64,000 nucleotides of DNA, from positions 20,159,747-20,223,746 of the forward strand of contig NC_091941.1 in the NCBI RefSeq assembly GCF_041260155.1, read 5' to 3'. Origin of the DNA: Ptychodera flava. Lineage: Eukaryota; Hemichordata; Enteropneusta; Ptychoderidae. Under the pieces are notes generated by a model. The model was not told where the DNA came from. It made no database searches and saw nothing but the letters and a program-made list of their open reading frames with translations. Positions 23,416 through 34,926 of the stretch are shown in pieces (position 1 is the stretch's first letter; every line of letters begins with the position of its first letter). The position numbers and the translations under genes are program-made.

Positions 23416-26400
23416 ATGATGTCGACGATGAAAACCATGTTTATCGGTAAACATGATCGTTTATCGGAAAAGGATGAGTATGTCGTCTGTATTATGCAAT
23501 ACCTTGCTTGTGATCAGGATGTGACAATGCGAGAGGTCATAATGAAGATTAATAAGTTCAGTGTAACATTCCGGCTGATCCTGTTTGCAATGTTACCGGT
23601 AAGTTCCGCAAGGCGGTGTTGTGAGAAAAACTGTACATGACTGTTGTACAGAGCTATCCGGGCCGCAGACGTGGTAATTATGTAGGTCAGTTTTGAGCTT
23701 GTACATCGTCGTAAAGCGCAAGCATTATTCCTGTGAACACCGGCTAATTAAAGCTTTCGAAACCCCATTCGCAAAGCCAGCATAAAGTCATTTAGAAGCC
23801 CACTGAATCGTGTATGTGATCATGCTTGAACGTTGAGGTGGCTGACCTTCACCGCTGAATGTTTGCAGAAATCTTGCGGTGAGCCAGCAGGCTGTCGCGA
23901 AAATGGAATATTACGCTTATGCGAGTTGTTGCTTCTGCAGTTAAGTCAGTCACTTGATGCACTCAAGTCGCTTGATGCAATCAATTCCTGTGAATTTTCA
24001 GATTTATTTTGCTTGACAAGCAAGCCTGTCAGAATCTGACGTCCTGCACTCTTAAAGAAACAACAGGAAGATCAAAAAAGAGGTTAAAATTTTTATAGAT
24101 TTACATGTGTAAATGAAATAAAATCAATGGAGTTCTACTTGCATTTGAAATCATTACTTGCGTAGGATACTAGCATGTTTTAATTTCATACACAGGGGTC
24201 CAGTCACACCAGAAGAGAGGTGGCAGATGTCTTCAGCAGTGCTCAATGCACCGGTGAGTTGAAAAAAATGGGCAGTACCATCGATGTGTTAAGCCCGCTC
24301 TGCTTTCACAAACTTTTGGATGTTTTTCAATTCTAGTCTCCAAGTTGTCCATATCTCTAATTTGTTTGACACCAGCCATCAGGGCCAGTCTCTCGTACTC
24401 ACAGTGTGGCCGCATTGACACATCAAAGAATTGTCAACATGTGAAACTAATCCTTATGAAATCAAACAAACAAGCATCAAATCACCCTTTGTACAGTCAT
24501 CTTGGGATTTTTCACATCAAATGCGTAATACAAACATATGTTTTGACAACCTCAGAATTCTTGTCCTGTTACCCTCTCAGTAGACAGTCACTTCTGCTGC
24601 CAGTTTTAATTCAGAACCACTATTTGACATGTAAACCATGTCACTAAAGGGTTTCTCATGATTTCTGCATTGTTGCTATCTTGATAGACACTCATCACTG
24701 TTACAAGTTGAAAGGCAGAAGCAAGTTCTGTCTGATGCAACCTGCAATTTGTCTCCAGAAAAAAAGGAAAAACGCAAGTGGATACAAACGTTATGGTTAG
24801 AAAACATGATTGTATTTTGCTTCGTGCATGGCTCACTTTTGAAAACGCTATGACCAGCCTCTGAAAGGTCATGCTACAACTTCACAAAAGCTATGCGTAA
24901 ATGCAACATAAAAGTGCAAAACCATACAGGGGAAGCTTGGCAAGTTTGACTTTGTCTAAGTGCCTCCTTTAGCAAAAGCACCATTGGCTTTGAACATTTT
25001 TTTGTTATAAATCATTTTAGTACAGGTAAAGAAGTATTGACACTCACTGTTCAATAGTTGATGTCATATAGCTTTCTTCTGAGAATCTTATCAATTGTAC
25101 TTGTCTTCGATTATATGAATCATAAAACCCATGGCTGTCATTCACATGTGCTATCAAGCAATCAGATTGGTGAGTTGTTTCTGCAGAGAGTGCTATCAAG
25201 CAATCTGATTGGTGGGTTGTTTCTTTAGAGAGTGCTATCAAGCAATCTGATTGGTGGGTTGTTTCTTTAGAGAGTGCTATCAAGCAATCAGATTGGTGAG
25301 TTGTTTCTGCAGAGAGTGCTATCAAGCAATCTGATTGGTGGGTTGTTTCTTTAGAGAGTGCTATCAAGCAATCTGATTGGTGGGTTGTTTCTTTAGAGAG
25401 TGCTATCAAGCAATCTGATTGGTAGGTAGTTTCTTGAGGGTGTGTCCACTGATGATGTCAACTTCGTTCTCCATTCAAAGCATGCTGTAGCCTGTATAAA
25501 CCGTCAATGGCACAGACTCTCTCCAGCAATGGGGCAGGGAACCAGACTAAGGATGTGCTATGCCTGTCTCATAAAGGGGCTTCCCAACGCGTGTGCAATA
25601 TATTATTGTGTGATTCAGTTGACAGTGTGATGTCAAGTAACTTGACAAAATAGCTGTGGCATAGTAACCTGGCTGACAGCTGAAATTTGACAGGGAACCA
25701 GACCAGTCCGTGTGATTTCCAAACTGTGGTGTAAATTGGCAGTCACAGAGCTTAGATACATGATGGAGTCTTTCAATCTGAGCGTGGGCATAAAACTTGT
25801 GACTGCCAATCTATAGTTTTCACATGAGCTAATAGGGTGTCTGACCAGTTGATGAGCTTGTTGTTTGTAGTTAGATTTAACAATAGTTATGTTTCTGATA
25901 TTTAGATTGGTGTAAATAAAAACACTCCAACTCTATTGTTCATGGTTTCATTTGATATATTATGAGCTGTTCAACATTAGATGCTGAAAATTTATCTGTG
26001 TTTGGAGATTTCAGCATACTGTGATTTTGTAGAAATACCATGGGTGTCAGAAATGTGGAACCAATACAATAGATTAGCAAGCGGCACAATGATTCAATAT
26101 TTGTCAATCATATAGCTGCTCATTGAAATTCATAATGTTATCATATGTAACTGCCCAAAGTGTGTGGCCAACTCAATCTCTGTGAAGAGCGCCCTCTTGT
26201 TTTAGAAAGAGAAAGGATATGGTCTGCACATGCTCTATAATTGTCAAGACATCTTGGTCATTGACCTAGAAGACCTTTTACAATCGACAACCGTGAAATT
26301 TATGATAGTGAGCCCCAGACTGGAGTAGCTGTACTTTTTAAAGACTGCTGACCTCCTATTGTGTATCCTACCTTACATAATTAGAACATGTAAAGTTGCA

Positions 26401-26865
26401 CGTCTACACAGAAGTGTTTTATAATTACACTGGCAGAAAAAACTTTGCATTTTCAGTAATAAATTCTCATATTGATTTTCAGTAAATTTACAATCAAAAG
26501 GGTACCTCAAATTTGGCACATCGACAAAATTTTTTCGATTTGGAATTCTTGTTAGCATAGTCTAGTAACCATAGAAAGATCAGTGTTGAAGTGCGGCACC
26601 AGTTTAGGTTATCTGGAGTGATTTTGAGTTGGTTTAACTGCCAGCCTCCCAGCCCACGGATGAAAGGACTGTCTAGGTATTCAGATAAGATCATCAATGA
26701 TTCAGATAAGATCGGCAATGATTTGAGAGTTGACAAACTTAATTTTGTGTCTCTCTCTCTTCAGGAGATGCCAAGATTTGCAAATTTGGGAAGTATGTGA
26801 ACGAAGACTCGAGCAGGACAGCGGTAACTGGCAAGACACTGGGTCAAGTCAAGAAATCAGAATAA
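23416..26865 (+). CDS. Tentative three-exon gene of unknown function, ~113 residues
   Basis: I do not recognise this gene. Three candidate exons join in frame: 23416-23598 (donor ccg/gtaagt), 24196-24253 (acceptor tacacag, donor accg/gtgagt) and 26765-26865 (acceptor ctcttcag; stop TAA at 26863-26865). The first exon is methionine-rich (MMSTMKTMFIGKHDRLSEK); the last encodes GDAKICKFGKYVNEDSSRTA, then a lysine-rich end. The third exon looks the most protein-like. The AATAAA overlapping the stop could be the polyadenylation signal. Start is the first in-frame ATG after a stop-bounded leader. The first exon begins only about 150 bases after the RBM4-like polyadenylation sites, so it could instead belong to a read-through or non-coding transcript. 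The middle exon has two open frames; the one used is the one that fits both neighbours. Confidence 0.4.
25136..25425 (-). repeat. 42-bp minisatellite, ~6.7 copies, with a CCAAT box in each unit
   Basis: The phrase gctatcaagcaatctgattgg recurs every 42 bases (near 25150, 25192, 25234, 25276, 25318, 25360 and 25402), alternating between ctttagag and ctgcagag variants. Because 42 is a multiple of three, the minus frame stays open through the array and spells a 14-residue repeat (ALSKETTHQSDCLI). On the minus strand each unit also contains ACCAATCAGATTG, a CCAAT-box core. It lies in the second intron of the tentative gene. Confidence 0.9.
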
Positions 26866-29149
26866 ATTTTACTGATACTGCTGTGATTCAAGAGAGGATA
26901 GACTATTCTAATGATTTTGAATGTGCACAGACTTGCAGTGACAAGCAATGAAGAGTAGATCTGGCGTCCGTCAAATCATGCCACTTTTTGCTGGTGTAAA
27001 GAAAGAGTTGGCTAAATCTGCTCATAAAAGCTTTTCATTATTTGCTGTCTGTGCTATTCCAGACAACAATATTGAACAATTCTGAGAACTTTCTACATGC
27101 CAAAGTATATTGAGGGATCCAAGTTACCACAGACTTTAATTACGTGCATGAATTCCTCTGTGTACCTGTCTAGACACTGCAGTCAGGATGGTGTTTAACA
27201 TCTCTTGCTGTAAATGAGTATTCCAGTAGTAGAAGCTTTGAAGAACATCTAGATAATTGCTGTCATTGCAAAATTATTGACAAGTTTTAGCTGTTGTCAC
27301 CAAGTTGAGGAGGCGGAGATTTTTACACCGGCACTTCAAGAGTAAACTGACAGTTTAAAATGAAAGCCTGATGATTAAACCATTGCTATCAGAGTGCTCT
27401 GTGCAATTATTGGAAGTGTACAGGTATCTGAGTCACTGTTGTGTTCAACTTAGAGATTCTTCAAACTTTTCTCATTTCTTTGAAGCTTGCAATATCAGTA
27501 AGTTTAATGTTTATCAGGACATTCTTTGTAGCTGCTGTGACAGTTGAAAGATGTCCACTCTGTCATGTGAAGAAAAAAAAATAGTCTTGAGAATCCTGTA
27601 GTATATTTTCTCAGGTTTCACTCAGGTCATTGCATGACATTCAACAAGAATCGTCCACTGAGAGATTTTATTTTCATCACAGTCCCTCCACTTCGTGTAT
27701 TCACACATATCTGTCAAGCTCAACACCTTGAGAAAATGAATCCCTGGTAATACCAGTATTTTTCAACCTCAATGGCATTTTCCTCGTAGCTTTCCCCATA
27801 CTACTATGACCTAGCCCTTTGACTACCATTTACTGGTGTTATCTTACATACAATACGTAAAGTGACCTTGTATAAGATCTGGCGTATATGTTTTCTGTAA
27901 CTCAAAGTATATAGTTGTACATTGTTCTGTAGGAAATTTTCAGCATCCAGTGTTGCCAAGAGATTAAGTAGGAGACAATATAGTTTTAACTCAGTATAGT
28001 GGAGATAATGCACTGCCATAGATAATTGTTTGTTACCCATGTATTTTTTAGCAATACGCACGTAGTATTGAATTATCAGTCAATGAGATTTAAAATATTG
28101 GCTTTTCATAATGCACAGTCCCCCCTCCCCCAATCCTCCGAGTGATCTCATAGTGAGTTCCAATAGAGCAAGACAATTGTATCCAAGTAAGGAATGCCAG
28201 CCATCAATGTGTGTCTGATTTCCTGAAAGTTACCTCACCTGATATCTGTATTTTAATATATTTATATTTTTATACTGTTTCATTTTCAACATTTTTGACA
28301 GTTGCAATCTTGTATGGAATTTTCATCCATAAGTGATCCAGCAAATACATTTACAATGTTTTAATGTTCTCTTTAAGTTCCATTGCCTTTTTGTTTGACT
28401 TTGTAAACTGTGACTAGCTTTGCACCCATTAAGCAAAAAAATTGGTGGTTTCAGGGTGTGACTGTCAGAATCTGACCATTTCCAATTTTGAGTTGATGCG
28501 GTGTGAAGTTTTTCACAAAGTAACATGGCATATTTCATCATTTACGGTATCATGCCCCACTACACTCCATAGACCCCACGATTTACAATGCGCCCGTACT
28601 CTACAGTTCACGAACTAAATTGCCAGTAATGAATGTCTATCTTCAAAAATCAGTGGGCCATCTAAATGCAAAATTCTTTGCAAAAAAAAAATGAGATCAC
28701 TTTCACAAGATCGGTGCAAAAGCTGCAAGGTCAAATAATTGACCAGTGGTGGTTAGAATAACCTGTGTACAATATGTCACAAAAGGACTGTGCCACTTCA
28801 AAGAGAAATTGGTTCTGATCAAAACGATTGTGCCAGCCAGCTCATCATGCCACATTTTTTGTCATCACCAGATGATATGGTATAAAACTATTGAAAACAT
28901 ACCAGCTTTGGTTAACGTTCTTTACATAAAATGTATTTTTGTATCATATATAGTTGTTTTTATGAAACTTGAATACTATTCAAATTTGAATTAAAAGTAT
29001 TTGTGTATAGTTACCGCCTGACAGACTCCTTTGTCGCAGTCACATTGTTCTGTGTGAACTTTGAAGCCTTGTTAATCCCCCCCCCCCCCATAGAGGAAGC
29101 AGTAAGGCTTATGACATAACCATACAAACCAAAGTCATGCTCTATTTAA
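26866..29149. other. No gene recognised; possible 3' UTR or intergenic
   Basis: AT-rich sequence after the last candidate exon. Short frames only (for example minus 28541-28323), none with a recognisable family or clean splice borders. A run of ten C lies near 29080. Confidence 0.55.
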
Positions 29150-29465
29150 AAAGGTATGTGTCACTAAAGGGTTGCACTTTTACTCAAACTTTCCTCATAG
29201 AATTTTTAAGCCACTCTTTGAAAATCAAGAATGCAAATCAGGAGTCTCCTTGCAAGGTTTTGTACCATAAAGAAACAATATTTGAAAGAAAAATGGCCAC
29301 CATCCCTGTGTTACCTCTATGGGAAAAAATGTAATTTTCAATTTTCACAAAAATAAGACTGGAAATTGTATGGACTCCAAGAGCTTCAAAATTAGCCTAC
29401 ATCAGTGGTAGCTCAAAGGAGTATTGTGAAAATTTGAGAGTCCGAATATCTGTACCCGAGGTGCA
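29150..29465 (-). mobile_element. MITE family B, diverged inverted copy
   Basis: Read on the minus strand it matches the copy at 34.57-34.93 kb: acagatattcggactctcaa, then tcccatagaggtaacacagg, then a ggtggccatt phrase and a final gcaagg-type stretch. More diverged than the other copies, and its terminal inverted repeats are not clean. Confidence 0.55.
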
Positions 29466-29868
29466 TTAATATAATCCTACGGGATTTATGGAAAATATTA
29501 ATGCCCATGAAAAAATTTCTTGAGGTTTGATTTGGCTTCTGTAGGCAGAAATGTTTACACACTTGTATGAAAAATGGCATGTTGCCAGCGTCTGTTGCCA
29601 TCACCTGGTCTACAATATATTGTAAGTTTACATCTCGAGCATTCGCTGATCTTGCTTGATCCCATAGCCACGTTTTTCTGTTGGAGCTCAAAACTTGCAG
29701 GCCCCTTGGTATTTCATAAGCACACACAAACCCTTTCAAGTTGGTCTCTGCGGAGTTCTTCCCATCTGTTTGTTTTGCATGTATATGCACCGCCTTGTGC
29801 ACACATTTCTTTTTAGGTTCCTCACGAAAGCTGTCCAAGCCATATCGTAATGTCACACAGTGCAACAT
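29466..29868 (-). other. Open frame of unknown nature
   Basis: A single open minus-strand frame of about 150 codons runs from 29868 into the MITE at 29.4 kb. It contains ARSANARDVNLQYIVDQVMA. I recognise no domain. No splice sites or promoter support it, and part of it lies in repeat sequence, so it may be a transposon remnant or chance. Confidence 0.25.
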
Positions 29869-29906
29869 TTACTGTTTGTAGTGACTTTGAGGATTTGATT
29901 TATCAA

Positions 29907-30125
29907 AAAACCTTACTGTAACTTTTCCCACCAAAAGTTTAGTTGCAACATCTTACCATTTTTAAGAATTTTCATCATTTTTTTTGATAATTTTGGACAA
30001 AATGGACATCACATTTCATTGGCTAGAGTGTTTTATCAAAATTTTGGCAAAAATCGGACCAAAAAAATTACTTGTTATATTTTAGAAAGGCAATAAAAAT
30101 TTGACTTTGGCGCTCAAAGGGTTAA
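29907..30125. mobile_element. piggyBac-like MITE (TTAA), one degraded end
   Basis: The right end is intact (ggcgctcaaaggg followed by TTAA at 30122-30125). The interior matches the 38.2 kb copy (tcccaccaaaa, then caaattttgg-like and ggcaataaaaatttgacttt phrases). The left end has lost its TIR. Confidence 0.75.
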
Positions 30126-33100
30126 CCCGACTGGTACACAGTCAAGCTGGTAGAGTAACTCCAGAGACTTGTGTGTATCAGGAGTGTCTAAGAAATTTTA
30201 AAAGGGAGTAAACGGTATGTAGCTACCAGTTTATATTGAAGTTTTTATGCAGTGAATGGTATGCAGTTTGCACAGACAAATGCATCAGGCAGTTGTGATA
30301 CTTGGAAGGATCTACAATGCCTTTCCAAACTCTGACCATTTCCTACATTATCATGATAGGAGGAAGATTGATTGGACACGCTACATAATGGCTGTACTTT
30401 ATTGAAACTAAGAACAGTGCACAGAAAGTATATATCATTTTATTTTTAGACAAACAATTCCAGACTTCAGTTTTCTCTAAGAAAGAATCTGAACTAGATA
30501 CCAGGAGGAATATGGGAGTTTGCTGGGCAAGTCTTACTGACCTGTGTCAGCTGCCTGAATAATGGTGCAATTTAGTTTGGTGCACAGGCGATCACATAAC
30601 ATTTGGAATGACCTTCTACATGCAATGAAATAGATTAAATTAGTGTTTTGCTTGATGTCTGGCCTGCCAAATACTGGTTACTGCACTAAAGGGGGAATTG
30701 AATCACCAGTTGTTAGAATTAATACACCATCAATACACTGTGGTTAAGACTCCTGCACGTGGCAGTGAAGGCATGGTTTCAATGAAATAATCTGAAATCA
30801 TGCATGATATTGAACACGGCATTAGAACATAGGTATCATTGTTACATGTAATCCCTGGATGGACATCAGTAATGGATGGAAGAAACGCACAGCTGAGAAC
30901 TATTCAGACATTTTGGAAACCACAATGTGGATGCATTGATATTCACACCGTATAGCCCTTAGCATCCAGACACTGATGCCTCACTGACTGATAAATCAAA
31001 TATGTAGTAAGAGGAATTACTGTTATGAAATTCATGTGTTGAAATGTGTCTGATAGTATTTTTTCACAGTTTTTGAACAGAAATATGGTGACATATTATA
31101 TTTTCAGACTGATGGTCTATTTGTTGTGCATGCTGGGCTCTGCCAACAGTCGTTAGGGCTTATCAAGCTTTCAAAGTTTGCCCTCACTGACAAGCTATAT
31201 ACAACAATACACTCTCTTATATGAGGCCTTTGGAAACCATTGTTTGCCTGCCAACAGTCCTGCATGCTGTTTTGTTTGTCTGAGTAGCCTTGTGGCCAGC
31301 CGCTGTGCAATTGACAGATTCACTGCTCCGTACAATGACCTAGTTCGTTATACTCCCAGCAGTGCTATAGGTGGAGTAGACTGTTGACAGTAAATAGTCA
31401 ATTATCAGAGAGGGACTGTGATCAGCTGTTATTTTTGCTGCCAAGATAACGACCAAAATAACAATGAGAACAAAAGAATTGAAATTTGGCTGTTATATGA
31501 ATATAATAAAATTCAACTGAGGGACCAGGACAACATTATGAATACAACAAGCCTCAATTTGAATTTACACTAGCAAATAAAATATTGAGGGTACTGTCAC
31601 AAGGGAATAATACCGTCATGAACTCAATGCCTGAATCAATCGTGAACAGGCTGGCCTAGTTTTTTTATTTCCTCAATTGTGGCATTACTAAATAAACATA
31701 CGGCAAATCTGCAGGTTTTTCAATAATAAATAGATGATATTATGCAATTGCTGGCCAATATAATCTTCTTATTGTACTTTTTTTAATTAATAAAATTATC
31801 TATTCAGTGTGAAAATATTTGGAAAACAGATGTTTATGGTGGAGACACCTGATTACCCAAGATTCCACAGGGGATTGCAAAATAGACCTGCACCAATGAA
31901 TGATCCACGAGGTCAGTAGGCTGACCATAGATGACTTTCTCATTTTAGTATTTATAATGCATGCATAATGAGGGCTTCATGGGGATTATTATAGCTCACA
32001 TTTTAGTGCTATATATTAGTTTCCACTTAAGTTCCCTTCCTACTGTTTTTGTAACAAAATCTGAGCTTCAAATTCATAGCTTTATACCCAGGAATATTAT
32101 ATGCATTGTATCTGCTGCAACTTATGACTTGGCTCAGTGCGCTTCACTGATCGGTGGAATCAGAACCTCCTTTTGAAATTTGTTATGTAATCCTTGAAAA
32201 AAAAACATTAAAATTGATAGCACTGGTGGTGAAACCGAATGAATGTAAAAAAATAGAATTAGGAAAAATTAGCAGTTGAACAAAACAATGAGCTGCATTC
32301 AAAAGTGAGAGCTATTTTTATGTAAATAATTATTACTGGGAGATTGATGGGTTATATTTTTGTCCACAAGTGTCAGGGCATGATGATATCACGTATTTCA
32401 GATTATTACTATTTGGTGTGATGTTAATTCCTGCAGTACGATTGCTCATTTTTTTTTAGTGTAGACCTGTTTTATTACAAGAATGTGGTACAACTCTAGT
32501 GGTGTCTCTGGCAAAGGATGGGCCTCTATACTGGGAAATAGGGGTGAGTGGGTTAAACCATACACACTAGAGGGGAAACACTTGGAGGGTCAAAAGGTCA
32601 AACTGAACTCACATGAGTAGAAAGGCTCTATCTGATTCCGCTATCCATGTTTGAACTATCAGAATTTATTACCATATGCAATTTGTAGCGTCATGAAATA
32701 ACAAAGAGTGATTGAAATTTTTGTGTCCATCTGTGTCCCTAGCCCCTCAAAGTGAAAGTAAAGGTCAGTGTATGTATATTATACCTTTGTGATTCTACAG
32801 AAATCCTAGCAGTCTGCACGTTACAATCTCATGGATGGAAAGTATGGGCCAATGTTATCTCAGCCCATTCTATTTTCATTCTACATTTTTGTGTTGTGGG
32901 ATGAAATTGGAGTATGTGTGTGTGTTTTTTTTATTACAAGACAGATTTTAAAATCAATAGACGCTTCTTTGACAAAAAAAATTGTCTTTTTGTGAAGCAC
33001 TAGTGAACATCTGATAGATGCAAGGCCTGTATTTATAATCCTATTCTACTGTACTCGAAATCGAAAGACTGGACTTCAAACCGTTTGGCAGCAGTAAAAA

Positions 33101-33479
33101 TTAGCTTGACAGCTAGACTGTGTGAGATTTATCACTGGTACCCTAGGGGTCATGATGATTGACTGCTTCTTCTGGTTGGGGCAAAATTTCCTTGTCTGAA
33201 CACGTAAATTGTCCAGACAGCCCAGTTGTTGAATTGTTATTGAAAGCTTAGAAAGCTTAAAGCAGCCATTCCTTCTTGTAGTGGTAAACATCAATTACAG
33301 CACTGTAAACACAACAAAAGTGTTGTCAGTGCAAGATTTGTATTGGTATTACCGTTTCTACGCAGCACGACTTGCTAACTAGGGCAAAATGCAAACAAAG
33401 TAACGCCTACTGTAAAACCGCTGTTGAATCTTTTTAGTACATTCTCAACATTTATATTATTGACTGCCACTGTGACAAA
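30126..33479. other. No complete gene; one orphan exon candidate at 31808-31911
   Basis: Mostly AT-rich unique sequence with short frames. Besides the candidate exon listed separately I see no coding signal, RNA gene or named repeat. Confidence 0.5.
31808..31911 (+). other. Orphan exon candidate
   Basis: Bounded by tctattcag and g/gtcagt. The one open frame reads VKIFGKQMFMVETPDYPRFH, followed by an arginine/proline-containing end (RPAPMNDPRG). Codon content looks more coding-like than the surroundings. No partner exon was identified, and I do not recognise the family. It could belong to a gene with exons outside the recognisable set, or be chance. Confidence 0.3.
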
Positions 33480-33610
33480 ATGACGTCTTTTTGGGCACAT
33501 CCGTCAAATACAGAAATTTCGCAGATACGAACTCGCCGCGATGTGACCAAGCACCAACACATATCAGCAACATTCGCACCACAAAAATACGGCATTTCCT
33601 ATGTGAGGGT
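33480..33610 (+). other. Orphan first-exon candidate
   Basis: ATG at 33480 opens a frame (MTSFWAHPSNTEISQIRTRR and on to KYGISYVR) that ends at a possible donor, gtgagg/gtaaag, near 33609. It is locally richer in GC and CpG than its surroundings. No downstream partner exon was found. Confidence 0.3.
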
Positions 33611-33677
33611 AAAGCACAATTTTTTTTGTGGTAAATATTTATTTAAAAGAAAACCTGGAGCATTATACAACTACTGA

Positions 33678-34569
33678 GCGATTACAATTTTGAATTTTCT
33701 AAACAGTACATGCCACATAAAAGGCATGTAACTGTCGTGTTATGTTGAAGGAACACATTTCTGCTAAGAAGTACATGTACTATGGAAATACTGTACATGG
33801 ACAAATGTAAACATTCAGTAAGCATTCTTGCACTTCCATGATGACTGTGGAAGCCGCGAAGTCATATTCATCGGTTTACTGCTGTTCAATTTTCTTCTCT
33901 GCGGTCTCAACTTTTCATTTGTACTCTGTCACATTGTTTATTGTCAACAAGATTAACAATATACAAGCATTACTGTCTGCTATAAAAAAATATCCCAATA
34001 TAGAATTTTTGGATCGAGAAAGCTCGCACAGAGATGGATATACAAAATCCAAATTGGCAACTACCAAACTGTGGCATTAACAGTGTCTTTACAAAAAGAC
34101 TACATGAAACCGTGCTACAGTAATCAAGCACTTTTCAATATGGAAACAGAAAAAACACTGAACAAACACGGACATAGTTGAGAGTATTAACATCAAGCAG
34201 GAGTAATTTTCTCAAAGACAGAGACAGAATGGAGTTTGGGAAAAGCCAGCACATGTACACAGGGTCAATCAGATCAAAAGATATACAACTATTTATTTCA
34301 AGTCATAAATTCATGACTGCAAAAATGTGGCAACTTTGTTCGTATTACAGCAATCGAAGTCTTTTTGAGAATTGCATATGCCAATGGAGAAAACATCTTT
34401 CTCAGTTGGGTTGCCATTGAAAATAGAACTTGTTTACTCAAGTCTGATATCAAATGCTCAAAGTGGATTTCACAAAAGAAAAAAAATATTCCAACAATCA
34501 TAGTACCATGGATTAAGGGCAGTGTAGCAACAGGTTTCACCTCACACCCACCAAATGACAGCATTCCTT
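33678..34569. other. No gene recognised
   Basis: AT-rich unique sequence with only short frames. Confidence 0.5.
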
Positions 34570-34926
34570 TTAAGGTAGAATGCGCCTCAGGGACAGATAT
34601 TCAGACTCTCAAACTTTTACAATTCTTTTCTGATCTACCACTTGTGGGGGTTCATTTTAAAGCTCTTGGTGTAAGAAACTTTTCATCATCTTTTCAGTTT
34701 TTGTGAAATTCGAAAATTTTATTTTTCTCCATAGAGTCAACACAGGGATGGCAGCCATTTTGAATTTCAAATATCGGTACATCTCAGGTAATTTGTTTCT
34801 CTGGTACCAGAATTTGGACGGTGAACCCTTATTTTCATAGTTGATTTGAAAGAGAATGGTTGAAATATTCCTTAAGTAAAATTTGAGCAAAAGTTTCAGT
34901 CTTTCACTTTCAAGGCGCATACTACG
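34570..34926 (+). mobile_element. MITE family B, best copy (~355 bp, ~15 bp TIRs)
   Basis: Starts aaggtagaatgcgcctcagg and ends ggcgcatactacgtt; the ends are imperfect inverted repeats of about 15 bp (aa.gtag.atgcgcc). Interior landmarks are cagatattcagactctcaaa, catagagtcaacacaggg and ctctggtaccagaatttgg. It shares these with the copies at 29.15 and 63.42 kb. No coding capacity. Confidence 0.7.

Noticed and set aside
25044..25409. 121-codon frame of 14-residue repeats as a repeat protein gene
   Set aside because: Explained by a 42-bp minisatellite whose unit is a multiple of three; no promoter or splice support.
25136..25425. CRISPR-like array
   Set aside because: Direct tandem units without unique spacers, in an animal genome; it is a minisatellite.
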